In this document: positions 47,128-57,931 of the stretch, one piece after another
How positions within the stretch are numbered: position 1 is the stretch's first letter
How the letters are laid out: the number at the start of each line of letters is the position of its first letter
DNA from: Excoecaria cochinchinensis
Lineage: Eukaryota > Streptophyta > Magnoliopsida > Malpighiales > Euphorbiaceae
DNA length: 64,000 nucleotides
Assembly (NCBI GenBank): GCA_947683425.1
Contig: CANTUQ010000119.1
Location: forward strand, 2,913,001-2,977,000
Direction: 5' to 3'
Program-made: the position numbers and the translations under genes
Notes under the pieces: model-generated
Seen by the model: only the letters and a program-made list of their open reading frames with translations
Database searches by the model: none
What the model was told of the DNA's origin: nothing

Positions 47128-47231
47128 ATAGGTTTAGGCGTTTCTGGGTGTTGATGTGATTGTTCTTAGTTTCTGTGATGTGTATGTGTCTAGATCTGTG
47201 TTGGCTGATACGGTTGTTTCTTGTTTGTTAG

Positions 47232-50200
47232 ATGGCTACTAATTCTGCTCATGGTGCGCGTGAGGAATCCGCCGAGAGTGTGAATCCTCCCGTGGTAGAT
47301 CAGTCTGTTTCTATTTCTGGGTCGGCTCAGCATGCTAGGGTCCAGCCCGAGGCCGCAGCCATGCCCTTGGAGGCTATGTTCAGGTTGCATCAGGACATGG
47401 CTAGGGTTCTGGATAGAGTGACTGCTCCTAGAGCACCTATGGAGAATCTGAGGAGAGCAGGAGTTGAGGATTTCTATGGTACCAGTTTGAATGAGTCTGA
47501 GACTGCAGAGAGATGGTTAGATAAAGTCAAGCGTGCTTTGAGAGAGATTCGATGTCCTCCCGACCAGCAGGCAGAGTGTGCTTTAGCTCTTCTTCAGGGG
47601 TCTGCTTTTGAGTGGTGGGAGTTGGTTTGCAGGCATCCTCAGTTACCGGATCCGATTACCTGGGAGTTCTTTGAGGGTGAGTTCTTAAAGAAGTATATTA
47701 CTCAGACCTATAGAGATTCGAGATGGGCACAGTTTTTGAGTTTAAAGCAGAGGGCTTTGTCTGTAGCAGATTATGAGAAAGAGTTTAACAGGTTATCTAG
47801 ATATGCTCCACGAGGGGTTATGACTGATGACTTTAGATGCAAGCATTTTGAGGCTGGATTAAATGAGTCATTGAAGATTGCTTTGATTGCTTTGATGTGT
47901 ATTCCTGGGGTTAGCTATTATCAGATTGTTGAGGCTGCTGTGAGAGCTGAGTTGAATGAGACTGTGATGAGAGAGAGAGCTCAAAGGAGGAGTTCTTCTC
48001 GTGGAGGATTTTCTTCGAGTAAGAGATCTAGGAACCCACAGGATGAGTCAGCATCTGGTCCGGCTTCTAGAGGTAGACGTCAGGGTTCAGCAGCTGTGTC
48101 AGGTTCTGGTAGGGGAGGTAAATCTGATGCCATACCTGTTTGTGAGAATTGCAACAAGGCTCACCGGGGTGAGTGTAGGTGGCTTACTGGGGGATGTTTC
48201 AGATGTGGGAGCACTGAGCACCGTGTGGCTGGTTGTCCCCAGTCGATTGAGGATTCAGGACCTCAGGGAGGAGCTAGTAGGGTCGGTTCGAATACTTCTC
48301 AGGCTACCCGAGGCAGAGGCCGAGGAAGAGGTAGAGGTGGTCGGTATAGAGATGGAGCTGCATCTGAGACTGTTGAGCGTCCTCCTCAGGCTGCCATTAG
48401 AGCTTATGCTATGAGAGCCAGAGATGAGCAGGATGCGCCTGATGTTATAGCTGGTAAGTTCCTACTCCATGACACTGAGTTGTATGCTCTAATTGATCCT
48501 GGTTCCACACACTCATATTTGTGCACGGATAAAATTGTTGATAAATTGCATTCTGTTGATCAGTTAGATTATGAGATTTGTGTGACCAGTCCATTAGGGC
48601 ATAGTGTCAGTGTGAGTAGAGTTTTTAGGAGTTGTCCTCTGATTGTTGAGGGAGCTGTGCTTCCAGTGGATCTGATTGAGTTACCCTTCAGAGAGTTTGA
48701 CTTGATTCTGGGTATGGACTGGTTGGGTAAGTATCGGGCTGTGGTGGATTGCCATAGGAAGACAGTGGTACTTCGGGATAGAAGTCAGTCTCTTGTGTTC
48801 TTAAAAGGTTTGGGTGCTAGTTCTGTTAATAATGTTATTTCTGCGATGCAAGCCAAGAGATTCATCAGGAAAGGTTGTGAGGCATTTCTAGCAGTTGTGT
48901 TAGATTCCAGGAGAGATCAGGTTCAGATTGAGGATATTCCAGTTGTGCGAGAGTTTGGGGATGTGTTCCCGAGCGAGTTGCCTGGTTTGCCTCCTGAGAG
49001 AGAGGTTGAGTTGTCCATTGAGATTATGCCAGGTACAGCACCCATTTCGAGAGCACCTTATCGGATGGCTCCTGTAGAGTTGAGGGAACTTAAATCTCAG
49101 CTACAGGAGTTATTGGATAAGGGGTTTATTCGACCTAGCATATCTCCTTGGGGAGCTCCAGTGCTGTTTGTTAAGAAGAAAGATGGATCCCTGCGGATGT
49201 GTATTGACTACCGTCAGATTAATAAAGTTACGGTGAAGAACAAGTATCCATTGCCTAGGATTGAGGATTTATTTGATCAGCTTCGAGGTGCGGGTGTCTT
49301 TTCTAAGATAGATCTTCGATCAGGGTACTACCAGCTTCGTGTTCAGGATGCAGATGTGGATAAGACTGCATTTCGGACTAGGTATGGCCACTATGAGTTT
49401 CTTGTGATGCCGTTTGGTTTGACAAATGCTCCAGCGGCTTTTATGGATCTGATGAATCGTGTATTTAGGCCATACTTGGATCGGTTTGTAGTAGTGTTTA
49501 TTGATGACATCTTGGTGTATTCCAAGAATGAGAGTGAGCATGAGGAGCATCTCAGATTGGTTCTTCAGATGTTGAGAGAGCATCAGTTGTTTGCTAAGCT
49601 TAGCAAGTGTGATTTCTGGCTTCGAGAAGTTTCATTCTTGGGTCATATCATTTCAGCTAGTGGTATCCAGGTGGATTCAGCTAAGATTGAGGCGATTGTT
49701 GATTGGAAAGCGCCTCGAAATGTTCAGGAAGTGAGGAGTTTCCTCGGTTTAGCAGGTTATTACCGTCGGTTCGTTAAGGGATTTTCTGTGATTGCTGCTC
49801 CTATGACTAGATTGTTGAGGAAAGGAGTTAGATTTGAGTGGTCAGACAGGTGTCAGTCTTGTTTTGATCGGTTAAAGCAGTTGCTTGTTGAGGCTCCTAT
49901 CCTTACTCAGCCCACTTCGGGTAAGGAGTTTGTCATTTACAGTGATGCTTCTGGAATTGGTTTGGGATGTGTGCTGATGCAGGAAGGTAAAGTGGTGGCT
50001 TATGCTTCTCGTCAGTTGAAGCCACATGAGAAGAACTATCCGACGCATGATTTAGAGTTGGCAGCTGTGATCTTTGCTTTGAAGATTTGGCGTCACTACT
50101 TGTATGGGGAAAAGTGTAGAATCTTCTCGGACCACAAGAGTTTAAAGTACTTCCTTTCACAGAAAGAGTTAAACATGAGACAGCGCAGATGGCTTGAGTT

Positions 50201-51863
50201 ATTTAAGGACTACGACTGCATTGTGGATTACCATCCTGGTAAGGCCAATGTAGTTGCAGATGCTTTGAGTCGGAAATCGGTTTCAGCTTTGTTCTTGAGG
50301 CGATTCAGATGGCGATTTGATTCAGATGGGGCTTTGCTTGCCCAGTTGCGTGTGAAGCCTACTTTGAGACAGAGGATAATGGATGCTCAGAGAGATGATG
50401 TGAGGCTTCAGCAGATTGTGCATGAGGTTAGATCGGGTAAGCCATCAGAGTTCTCAGTTCAGGATGAGGTACTTATGTTCAGAGACCGTTTATGTGTGCC
50501 AGAGTCTGAGGATTTGAGGAGACAGCTCATGAGTGAGGCGCATAGTTCAGTTTTCACTATGCATCCTGGCAGTACGAAGATGTATCAAGACATGAAGCAA
50601 TTTTATTGGTGGTCTGGTATGAAGCGTGATATAGTGGATTTTGTTTCCAAGTGGTTGACTTGTCAGCAGGTAAAGGCTGAGCATCAGGTTCCTTCAGGTT
50701 TGCTTATGCCTTTATCCATTCCTGAGTGGAAATGGAATGATATCACCATGGACTTTGTTTCTGGTTTGCCTTTGACTCAGAGGAAGCATGATTCAGTTTG
50801 GGTTATTGTGGATCGGCTTACGAAGTCAGCTCACTTCTTGCCGGTTAGGGTGGACTACTCCATGGACAGATTAGCCAGTATCTATGTGGATGAGATAGTG
50901 CGGTTGCATGGTGTGCCTTTGTCCATAGTTTCAGATCGAGATCCGAGGTTTACTTCCAAGTTTTGGAAGGAGTTACAGAGAGCTTTGGGCACTAGGTTGA
51001 ACTTCAGTACAGCATTTCATCCTCAGACCGACGGTCAGTCAGAACGAGTTATTCAGATTCTGGAGGATATGATGAGAGCTTGTGCTTTAGATTTTCCGGG
51101 TAGCTGGGACAGATATGTATCATTGATGGAGTTTGCCTACAACAACAGTTTCCAGTCTAGTATCGGTATGGCACCATATGAGGCTTTGTATGGTCGTCAG
51201 TGTAGGACTCCGATTTGTTGGACAGAGTTATCTGAGAGATCTATGATTGGACCAGACTTGGTTAGAGATACTGAAGATAAAATCAGAGTAGTGCAGCGGA
51301 ATTTGAAGGCAGCCAAGGATCGACAGAAGTCTTATGCCAATTTGAAAAGAAAAGATGTGCATTTTGAGATCGGGGACAAAGTTTTCCTTAAAGTTTCTCC
51401 TTGGAGAAGGATACTTCGATTTGGAAAGAAGGGTAAGCTGAGTCCTCGTTTCATTGGACCTTATGAGATTTTGGCTAAGGTAGGACCTGTAGCCTACAGA
51501 TTGGCGTTACCGATGGAGTTAGCAAAGTTGCATGATGTATTCCACGTTTCGATGCTTCGTCGGTACAGATCAGATCCTTCTCATGTTCTGTCAGTTCAGG
51601 ATATCCAGGTTCAGCTAGACTTCTCTTATGATGAGGAACCGCGAGCTATTCTAGCCCGAGAGGTTAGGCAATTGAGGAATAAGCAGATTCCTTTGGTTAA
51701 AGTGTTGTGGATCCATCATGGGGTCGAGGAAGCGACTTGGGAGCCAGAGGAGTCGATGAGAGTTCAGTATCCACAGTTATTCAGTTCAGGTGAGAATTTC
51801 GAGGACGAAATTCTTATTAGTAGGGGAGAGTTGTCACACCCCATTTGGCCCCTAGTAGAATGA
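47232..51863 (+). CDS. gag-pol: E gag-pol polyprotein, 1543 aa, open throughout
   Basis: The start ATG is the first long-frame ATG, 105 nt after the primer site. Gag capsid (about 60-270) has ALALLQGSAFEWWEL and VADYEKEFNRLSRYAP. Nucleocapsid clusters are CENCNKAHRGEC (304-315) and the CX2CX4HX4C knuckle 322-335. Protease is LIDPGSTHS (Asp422). RT has MCIDYRQINKVTVKN near 655 and FIDD at 756-759. RNase H runs about 895-1040, with Asp905, LELAAV, SDHKS and ADALSRK. Integrase has HPGSTKMYQDMKQFYWW and a catalytic core with TMDFV, SDRDPRF and GQSERV. The expected first Cys of the zinc-site CX2C is Trp1141 (KWLTC; relatives KCLTC), which may disable integration. The C-terminal part has the GPY/F motif (SPRFIGPYEIL) and a chromodomain (about 1455-1510). 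The frame runs through the polypurine tract into the 3' LTR. Confidence 0.95.
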   Translation: MATNSAHGAREESAESVNPPVVDQSVSISGSAQHARVQPEAAAMPLEAMFRLHQDMARVLDRVTAPRAPMENLRRAGVEDFYGTSLNESETAERWLDKVKRALREIRCPPDQQAECALALLQGSAFEWWELVCRHPQLPDPITWEFFEGEFLKKYITQTYRDSRWAQFLSLKQRALSVADYEKEFNRLSRYAPRGVMTDDFRCKHFEAGLNESLKIALIALMCIPGVSYYQIVEAAVRAELNETVMRERAQRRSSSRGGFSSSKRSRNPQDESASGPASRGRRQGSAAVSGSGRGGKSDAIPVCENCNKAHRGECRWLTGGCFRCGSTEHRVAGCPQSIEDSGPQGGASRVGSNTSQATRGRGRGRGRGGRYRDGAASETVERPPQAAIRAYAMRARDEQDAPDVIAGKFLLHDTELYALIDPGSTHSYLCTDKIVDKLHSVDQLDYEICVTSPLGHSVSVSRVFRSCPLIVEGAVLPVDLIELPFREFDLILGMDWLGKYRAVVDCHRKTVVLRDRSQSLVFLKGLGASSVNNVISAMQAKRFIRKGCEAFLAVVLDSRRDQVQIEDIPVVREFGDVFPSELPGLPPEREVELSIEIMPGTAPISRAPYRMAPVELRELKSQLQELLDKGFIRPSISPWGAPVLFVKKKDGSLRMCIDYRQINKVTVKNKYPLPRIEDLFDQLRGAGVFSKIDLRSGYYQLRVQDADVDKTAFRTRYGHYEFLVMPFGLTNAPAAFMDLMNRVFRPYLDRFVVVFIDDILVYSKNESEHEEHLRLVLQMLREHQLFAKLSKCDFWLREVSFLGHIISASGIQVDSAKIEAIVDWKAPRNVQEVRSFLGLAGYYRRFVKGFSVIAAPMTRLLRKGVRFEWSDRCQSCFDRLKQLLVEAPILTQPTSGKEFVIYSDASGIGLGCVLMQEGKVVAYASRQLKPHEKNYPTHDLELAAVIFALKIWRHYLYGEKCRIFSDHKSLKYFLSQKELNMRQRRWLELFKDYDCIVDYHPGKANVVADALSRKSVSALFLRRFRWRFDSDGALLAQLRVKPTLRQRIMDAQRDDVRLQQIVHEVRSGKPSEFSVQDEVLMFRDRLCVPESEDLRRQLMSEAHSSVFTMHPGSTKMYQDMKQFYWWSGMKRDIVDFVSKWLTCQQVKAEHQVPSGLLMPLSIPEWKWNDITMDFVSGLPLTQRKHDSVWVIVDRLTKSAHFLPVRVDYSMDRLASIYVDEIVRLHGVPLSIVSDRDPRFTSKFWKELQRALGTRLNFSTAFHPQTDGQSERVIQILEDMMRACALDFPGSWDRYVSLMEFAYNNSFQSSIGMAPYEALYGRQCRTPICWTELSERSMIGPDLVRDTEDKIRVVQRNLKAAKDRQKSYANLKRKDVHFEIGDKVFLKVSPWRRILRFGKKGKLSPRFIGPYEILAKVGPVAYRLALPMELAKLHDVFHVSMLRRYRSDPSHVLSVQDIQVQLDFSYDEEPRAILAREVRQLRNKQIPLVKVLWIHHGVEEATWEPEESMRVQYPQLFSSGENFEDEILISRGELSHPIWPLVE
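51794..51815 (+). other. Hairpin before the E polypurine tract
   Basis: AGAATTTCG-AGGA-CGAAATTCT, 9-bp perfect stem, encoding ENFEDEIL at the end of the polyprotein. Confidence 0.7.
51821..51832 (+). promoter_or_regulatory. E polypurine tract
   Basis: GTAGGGGAGAGT directly before the 3' LTR. Confidence 0.92.
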
Positions 51864-52470
51864 GCCAGTCTGTCTGTCTGACTGTCTGTCTGTATGTGTA
51901 GGCATTCGCATGTGTTCAGCATTTCATAAGGGTATTTCAGTAAAATATATGATTTTGGGGTTTTATTATTGTGTGGGTACATACATAGCATTAGTGTGTG
52001 AATTAATTAGGAATTACTTGTGTACACTTGAGCATACCATATTAGGGTGTTTTTAGTTGGGAATCATTTGTGTGCACTTGCATATACCATTGTAGGGTAC
52101 ATTTAAATGAGATTACTTAGGGTGTGGGTAATGCATTTGAGAATGGTGTGAGTGATTAGTTTCACCAATAGGAAAAGGATACATATTTAGAATAAAGAAA
52201 AGAAAAAAAGAAAAGGGAAGGAGAGAAAAGGGACATTACAGATTTACGTTCTTGCTCACTCATTCTCTTCTTCTTCAATTTTCTTTATCCCAAATACTGT
52301 GTTGAAGGTTCAAGGTCTTGTTGGTGAAGATAATCTCTCCTTGCATTCCCTAGCTTGGTAAGAGCATGATCTTGTCTTTGTTTTACTGTAAATTGCATCT
52401 TCATCTTCTTCCTTGAGTTAGGTTTAACTTAGGGTTGTTTTGTTGAATGTTCTTGTTGAATTTGTGATTA

Positions 52471-52530
52471 GCTGAAGCTCCACGTGATCCAAAGGGGAAG
52501 GAGGTTGCTGGACCTAGTGGAGCTAAGTGA
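52471..52530 (+). other. KGKE peptide frame, E 3' LTR
   Basis: Same sequence as 45244-45303. Confidence 0.4.
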
Positions 52531-53916
52531 AAGAGACTTAGATTTCAGGTTTGGGAACAATTGTTTGTGATCTGTATAATTTGGGTTTACTGGTATTTCT
52601 AGGGTTTATATGTTCTTGAAGAATTGAATGCAAATACCTTTGATTAGTTTGACTGAATACTGGTTTGAGTTGTTTATATGTTGTTTGAGATGATTTCTGG
52701 AAGGAAAGGACAGGTTTGTATTGAGTTAAATCAAATTGGGATTGAAATCTGGAAAATCTGGAAATTCTGGGAAAAAAATCGTGTTACTGTTGAAACTCCC
52801 TCTGTCGCGCGATTCGCTACGCAGGAAGGCACGTCACGTCGCGTGACCCTCGGTCACGACGTGATGTGCCTGCTGAGAAACCAGTCGCGTGACCAGCTGA
52901 AGAGGAAGCAAGTCACGCGACGTGATCTTCGGTCACGTCGTGCGACCTGCGAGGAAGAGGCAGATCATGCAGTGTGATCTGCGAGGGAGAAGCAGTGTCA
53001 CGTCGCGTGACCCTCGGTCACGCCGTGACCTGCATGAGGAAGGAGAAGTAGTGTCACGTCGCGTGACCCTCGGTCACGCCGTGACCTACATGAGCATTGC
53101 GTGATCCGCGAGGATCACGCAACGCGTGTGGCGGGAAGCAAGCAGGTCACGAGACGTTACCCTCGGTCACGCCGTGACCTGCCTGTTGAGTCGCCAGTTT
53201 TCTCCGTTCAGCTTGTTTTTCCGAAATTTCCTAGTTTTTAACTCAGAAATGAATTGGGTACTTCTTCTGAATGGACTTTACTGTTGTATGATGCATGTCT
53301 TACTGATTAATGCTTTGATATGCGTGATAGCATGACTTTCTGATGAATTATATTCTGTATCCTGAAATATGATCTGTTTGACGCATAACCTGCTAGAGTC
53401 GAGTATGTGGATAGTTAGGCATGCCTAATAGAGTCTGTTGCTGCAGCCCATAGTTCTGTTTGGACCCCGATCAGGTCCCCGTTTGGTTCCTCGCGAACCC
53501 TTTTCTGTATTGGATCTTGTTTAAGGTCCCTTTTGAAAATATCTGTGAAAGTAAAAGTAAAAATGGTTTAATCGGTTCGTACCCGTAACGTACTGTCTGT
53601 AATCGGCTCGTACCCGGAAAGTACTGTCTGTACACTCGTTATCCACTGTCTAGAGTCAGCAGGTATTCTTTGAATGTTAATGGAAATGTTCTGATCTGAT
53701 ATGACTTTGAATGGAATATCTGAATGAGATTATTGATGAAATACATACTGGTTTATTCTGTAATGCTTATGATGATGAAATTCTGAATGTATGACTTTTA
53801 TATATGAGCATGCTTATATGAATTATGCAATAGACCTTGCATTCTGCCATTGTGAATGTGATATGCCTTGACGACCACTGTGAGTGGCCGTCCATAATTT
53901 ATGTGTGTTTCCCCAC

Positions 53917-53934
53917 TAAGCGTTTTATCGCTTA
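53917..53934 (+). other. Conserved LTR hairpin, E 3' LTR
   Basis: TAAGCGTTTTATCGCTTA, identical to the 5' LTR copy. Confidence 0.7.
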
Positions 53935-54345
53935 GCACGGTGTGTTTACCCGTGCAGGTGCGGAGGGAGTTATGCTTTGAGGGAGTCACCGTCTTCAGGC
54001 CAACACAGAAGGGTTTTAGTCTAGGCTCAGTTTTGTATCAGTTATTGATTCGTTTTTGTATAGAACTCTCTGTATCAGCTTCCGCTTTTGTAAATGTATT
54101 TTGTATATGTAATATTCTTTTGGTATCAGCTTGCTGATCAGAACATTATTGTAATAGCTTAACTATAGTAATGCATGATCAGCTTTTGCTTTTTGCATGT
54201 AAAGTTTTGATTATTCTGTATTTTCTGAATGTATGTTATGAATGGATGTATTTTTTCTTTGCTTTTGTTTGGTGACACCTTGTCTCATACGGCATCTCAC
54301 TCCTTAACGGATGGGATCGCCTATGTATGGGAAGGGGGTGTTACA

Positions 54346-54521
54346 ACACTCACATCCGATTCAGACGGACCCACGATGCCGAGGCAGGACCCTCTACAGC
54401 TCCGCCTCCACCTCCAGCACGGCCAGCTCCGCCTCCACCTCCGCCTCCACCTCCGCCAGGGACAGTGCATATATCGGATGATGAGGATCCCGATGAGCCC
54501 TCTGACTACACGCCCCTATGA
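54346..54521 (+). pseudogene. T1 sense accessory gene, C-terminal end
   Basis: After the target duplication the frame of 42733-44604 continues without shift: HIRFRRTHDAEAG, a polyproline run, then an acidic end VHISDDEDPDEPSDYTPL and TGA at 54519. The acidic tail and proline run are low-complexity. An apparent ATG upstream at 54327 belongs to the E LTR. Confidence 0.72.
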
Positions 54522-54869
54522 CATTCTGGGAGTCATATTTTTGTACATTTATGCTTTGTATATACGTTGTACAAAATGGATTTTTTCTAGTGAAAAACTT
54601 TTGTTTTCAAGATTTATGCATTTATTCGATTATTTATGATTCGTTCATATAGCAGATGAATATATGCCTTCACATTCACTCATATTCTAAAACAAAAATG
54701 ATAAAAATGATGAATAACATCTCAATAAAGAAGAATATAAATGAAACATGGCATAGCAAATAAAGCAAAATCACGCCATTAATGAACAGGTTAAAAGATG
54801 ACCATTCAAACATGAACTAACAAAACCTTTTATCACACAGGTACAGAGAAATACTACTTTTCACCTCAC
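54522..54869 (+). other. T1 3' untranslated spacer
   Basis: AT-rich sequence between the sense gene and the tandem repeats; I see no gene or structured element. Confidence 0.5.
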
Positions 54870-55660
54870 GATTGAAGCTGTAGTTAAAGAAACACTGCTC
54901 TTCACCAGATCGAGATTGTAGCCACAGAGTGCTACATCTCACAGTTCGCGCGGCAGCCAGAGAGTGCTACGCACCTTGCAGATCGAATGGGGGTTAGCAA
55001 GGGAACTTCAGATCGAAGCTGCAGTTAAAGAAACACTGCTCTTCACCAGATCGAGATTGTAGCCAGAGAGTGCTACATCTCACAGTTCGCGCGGCAGCCA
55101 GAGAGTGCTACGCACCTTGCAGATCGAATGGGGGTTAGCAAGGGAACTTCAGATTGAAGCTGCAGTTAAAGAAACACTGCTCTTCACCAGATCGAGATCA
55201 TGGCCAGAGAGTGCTACATCTCACAGTTCGCGCGGCAGCCAGAGAGTGCTACGCACCTTGCAGATCGAATGGGGGTTAGCAAGGGAACTTCAGATCAAAG
55301 CTGCAGTTAAAGAAACACTGCTCTTCACCAGATCGAGATCGTGGCCAGAGAGTGCTACATCTCACAGTCCGCGCGGCAGCCAGAGAGTGCTACGCACCTT
55401 GCAGATCGAATGGGGGTTAGCAAGGGAACTTCAGATCGAAACTGCAGTTAAAGAAACACTGCTCTTCACCCGATCGAGATTGTAGCCAGAGAGTGCTACA
55501 TCTCACAGTTCGCGTGGTAGCCAGAGAGTGCTACGTGCCTTGCAGATAGAATGGGGGTTAGCAAGGGAACTTCAGATCGAAGTTGCAGTTAGAGAAACAC
55601 TGCTCTTCTCTTCGAGTCCGTAGCTAGAGAATGCTACGTCTCACAAACACCTACAAGTTG
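54870..55660 (+). repeat. Tandem repeat, about 141 bp, five full units, in the T1 3' region
   Basis: Unit starts (GATCGAAGCTGCAGTTAAAG) fall at 54870, 55013, 55152, 55293, 55434 and 55575, giving periods of 139 to 143. Each unit contains CCAGAGAGTGCTAC twice. Because 141 is a multiple of 3, one frame stays open for 126 codons (55105-55485), but there is no other sign of coding. Such arrays before the 3' LTR are known in Tat elements and can seed satellites. Confidence 0.92.
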
Positions 55661-55836
55661 AGACGAGATCGGTATGGGTATCTTCGCATCGCCAAATAGA
55701 CCGAGACAAGGTCTTCCCGACAAAAGGCGCGGAAGGTCAGAACCGTCGCAGGTACGCCTTCTTTCTTTCTATCCTTTCTCTGAGTTTTGGCTTATATAGG
55801 CGCTTGTGCACTAGTTTCCCCAAAACTGGGGGCAAC
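55661..55836 (+). promoter_or_regulatory. T1 region before the 3' LTR with polypurine tract
   Basis: Unique sequence ending in a purine tract AAAACTGGGGGCAAC (about 55822-55836), next to the LTR start at 55837. Confidence 0.7.
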
Positions 55837-57931
55837 TGTAAGCACCGTGTCCCGGAGCGGTCCGGATCAGAGGTTACCCTATGATAAAATCAGTATCCGA
55901 GCCTGTACAAATGGTTTGGATTTGGGGGTTTTAGTCCCGCGTTCCACGAGAAGTGAGTCTTTTTACCTTTCGTAGGCAGAGGGGGAGAAAATAGGGGATT
56001 TTCGAGTCAAAAGGCTTTTCTCCCTCCACAGACGGCCAGCCCGTCTGTGAAGTCAGCCCGTCACTTAGGGTCACCGACGGCTTGTGGTATTTTTCGACGC
56101 CCGTTGGAAAATCACCGCCCCTGTCAGAACGCCGCCTGGTTTCCCGGAGCACGCAACCTTTCCGACGCCCGTCGGTGGATGTGGCAGGGCCGTCGGACGA
56201 ATCCTTGTGTCAGAAGGATTCTTTCGACGCCCGTCTCCATACACCGACGCCCGTCGGTCGTGTCTGGCTTATAAAAGCTCCGGATTTTTACTAGAAAAGG
56301 GTTCCAAAATTTTTGAAGAGGGGAAACTTTGCCCAAATTTAAGCATATTTTCTCTCTTCCAGCAAACACATTTCATAAAGAAATCTCTTTCAAAAAGGAT
56401 CAAATCAATCGAAAGGAACTAAAAACTAATTAGTTTTCTTTAGATTTTGATTCCAAAGACAATCTTTTGAGGGGTTGAGGAGGAAACAGTTGCTTTTCGT
56501 GGAACACGCGGAGCTCTAATCAACACAAGATCTCACCCAAAGCGATTATCTGAGGGTAAATATTCCGGATTCCTTCTTCATATGATTTCATATTTATTCC
56601 TTATTTTGTGGATTTTTTTCAATCTGTCATTATTCTCCTTTATTTTGACTCTCCTTATCTCATTTTGTGATAAAACCTCTTTTTTGGCTTTGAAAAGAGT
56701 TTTCCTTCTTCTGTTTTTTCGGAGACAGTGGTGACCGACGGGTCATCTCCATCACCGACGCCCGTCAGTCACCCCACCTACAGACGCCCCTCCTTGAGTG
56801 ACAGACGGACATGTCGGTTATCTCGACTGACGCCCGTCGGTCACCCCACCTACAGATGCCCCTCCTTGAGTGACAGACGGACATGTCGGTTATCTCGACT
56901 GACGCCCGTCGGTCACCTAAGAAAGGCCGTCGGTGGGTTTTGTCTCTCCCCTTTTAAATCATTTTCCATCCTTTTCAAGTCCTTTTGACTTCCTATATAT
57001 TAATTTCATGTATATTAATATCTTTTAACTTTTAATGAGTGTATATTGATTCTCTTGGACTATCCTGAGCTTGAGCGGCTATCTACCATATTCGGAGGAT
57101 TTCGTCCGGTTTAGTTTCCTAACCCTCTCGATTATTTCCTTTATTTGTTATTCATTGGTTATTTTATGTATATGGATATACTCTTTTCATATCTCGTTAA
57201 TGTATAAAAATGACTAAATGTTTTATATTCAATAAAATGAGGTTTACACAAATGCAAAGGTCCAATGCCCTATTTTTATCCAATAAAAATTACCACAAAT
57301 AAAATCAAAACATCCACTTTTGATAATGATGCATGCGAGGACCAAAGTCCTCAAATATGCAATGCCCCGATTCGTGTATGTATCGCACATTTATAAAGGG
57401 AGTTGTATTCCGCTCCTTGTATTATTGTAATTTATCGCCTTCTGATATTTACTTGCTCATTTACAGCTTTCCAAATGTGAATAAATGCGCCTTTAATCAA
57501 TTGCATCGTGTGGAGAGAGAGCGATTCAATGATATTAAAATTTGATCATAAAATAATCGAGGTTGAAATGGATGAGAAATCCCGGACCCAGCTCTGGTCT
57601 TTGGGCTCAAAGAGGCTAGAGGTTCACCCTCCAAGACACCTTTTTGTGCCACGAGACTTTAGCGCTAATCCTAGGCTCCTTAGGCCGAGAGGTTTACCTT
57701 CAAAGACCCCTCTGGCTGGCCCAAAATGGATACCAAGCCCAGTCTTAGGCTCTCCGAGGCGAGAGTAACTTTCCCAATATTCTATTGGGTGGCGACTCCA
57801 TGAAACCTCCTTGTTGCCCAACATAGACGCACTTGCAATTTATTGCAAGCTGTCAACGGACCCACAAATGCCCCGATCGCCCTCGAGCGGGCGGTCCCTT
57901 GGGCGGCCGCGGGGATCCGACGCGCGTCACA
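55837..57931 (+). repeat. T1 3' LTR
   Basis: TATA box 56268-56277. The dyad CCGACGCCCGTCGG is perfect at 56162-56175. A 72-bp segment (about 56771-56842) is tandemly repeated at 56843-56914; the 5' LTR has one copy. Ends GCGTCACA, followed by TGGAG. Confidence 0.93.
56771..56914 (+). repeat. 72-bp tandem duplication in the T1 3' LTR
   Basis: Two copies starting ACCCCACCTACAGA at 56771 and 56843, each with a GACGCCCGTCGGTC end; they differ at few bases. The single copy in the 5' LTR is at about 31432-31503. Confidence 0.88.

Larger units (their letters stand above)
44605..54345 (+). mobile_element. Element E: young, nearly intact Tekay-type chromovirus
   Basis: LTRs 44605-47110 and 51833-54345 differ at only about a dozen sites plus short indels (one of 9 bp). 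Perfect ACACT target duplications (44600-44604, 54346-54350). Primer site 47116-47127, one uninterrupted polyprotein 47232-51863, polypurine tract before 51833. It is the most recent insertion in the window; it lies in the sense accessory gene of T1. Confidence 0.96.
51833..54345 (+). repeat. E 3' LTR
   Basis: Nearly identical to 44605-47110. Palindrome at 53415-53428, hairpin at 53917-53934, short peptide frame at 52471-52530. Ends TGTTACA followed by ACACT. Confidence 0.95.
30466..57931 (+). mobile_element. Element T1: Tat-lineage Ty3/gypsy with two accessory genes, interrupted by E
   Basis: LTRs 30466-32520 and 55837-57931, TGGAG target duplications (30461-30465, 57932-57936), primer site 32522-32540. 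Without E it is about 17.7 kb. Order: leader, gag-PR with G-patch, RT-RH-second RH-IN (to 39791), antisense gene (41561-40181), bidirectional promoter, sense gene (42733-54521, split by E), 141-bp tandem repeats, polypurine tract. The second RNase H, the extra ORFs and the long 3' untranslated region with tandem repeats are hallmarks of the Tat lineage. Confidence 0.93.

Noticed and set aside
48001..48414. A second-frame protein inside E gag
   Set aside because: Shadow of the open polyprotein frame in an Arg/Gly-rich region.
55105..55485. A 126-codon repeat protein with 47-residue units
   Set aside because: The frame follows from a 141-bp tandem repeat with a length divisible by three; no start context, no domain, and other units are closed by stops.
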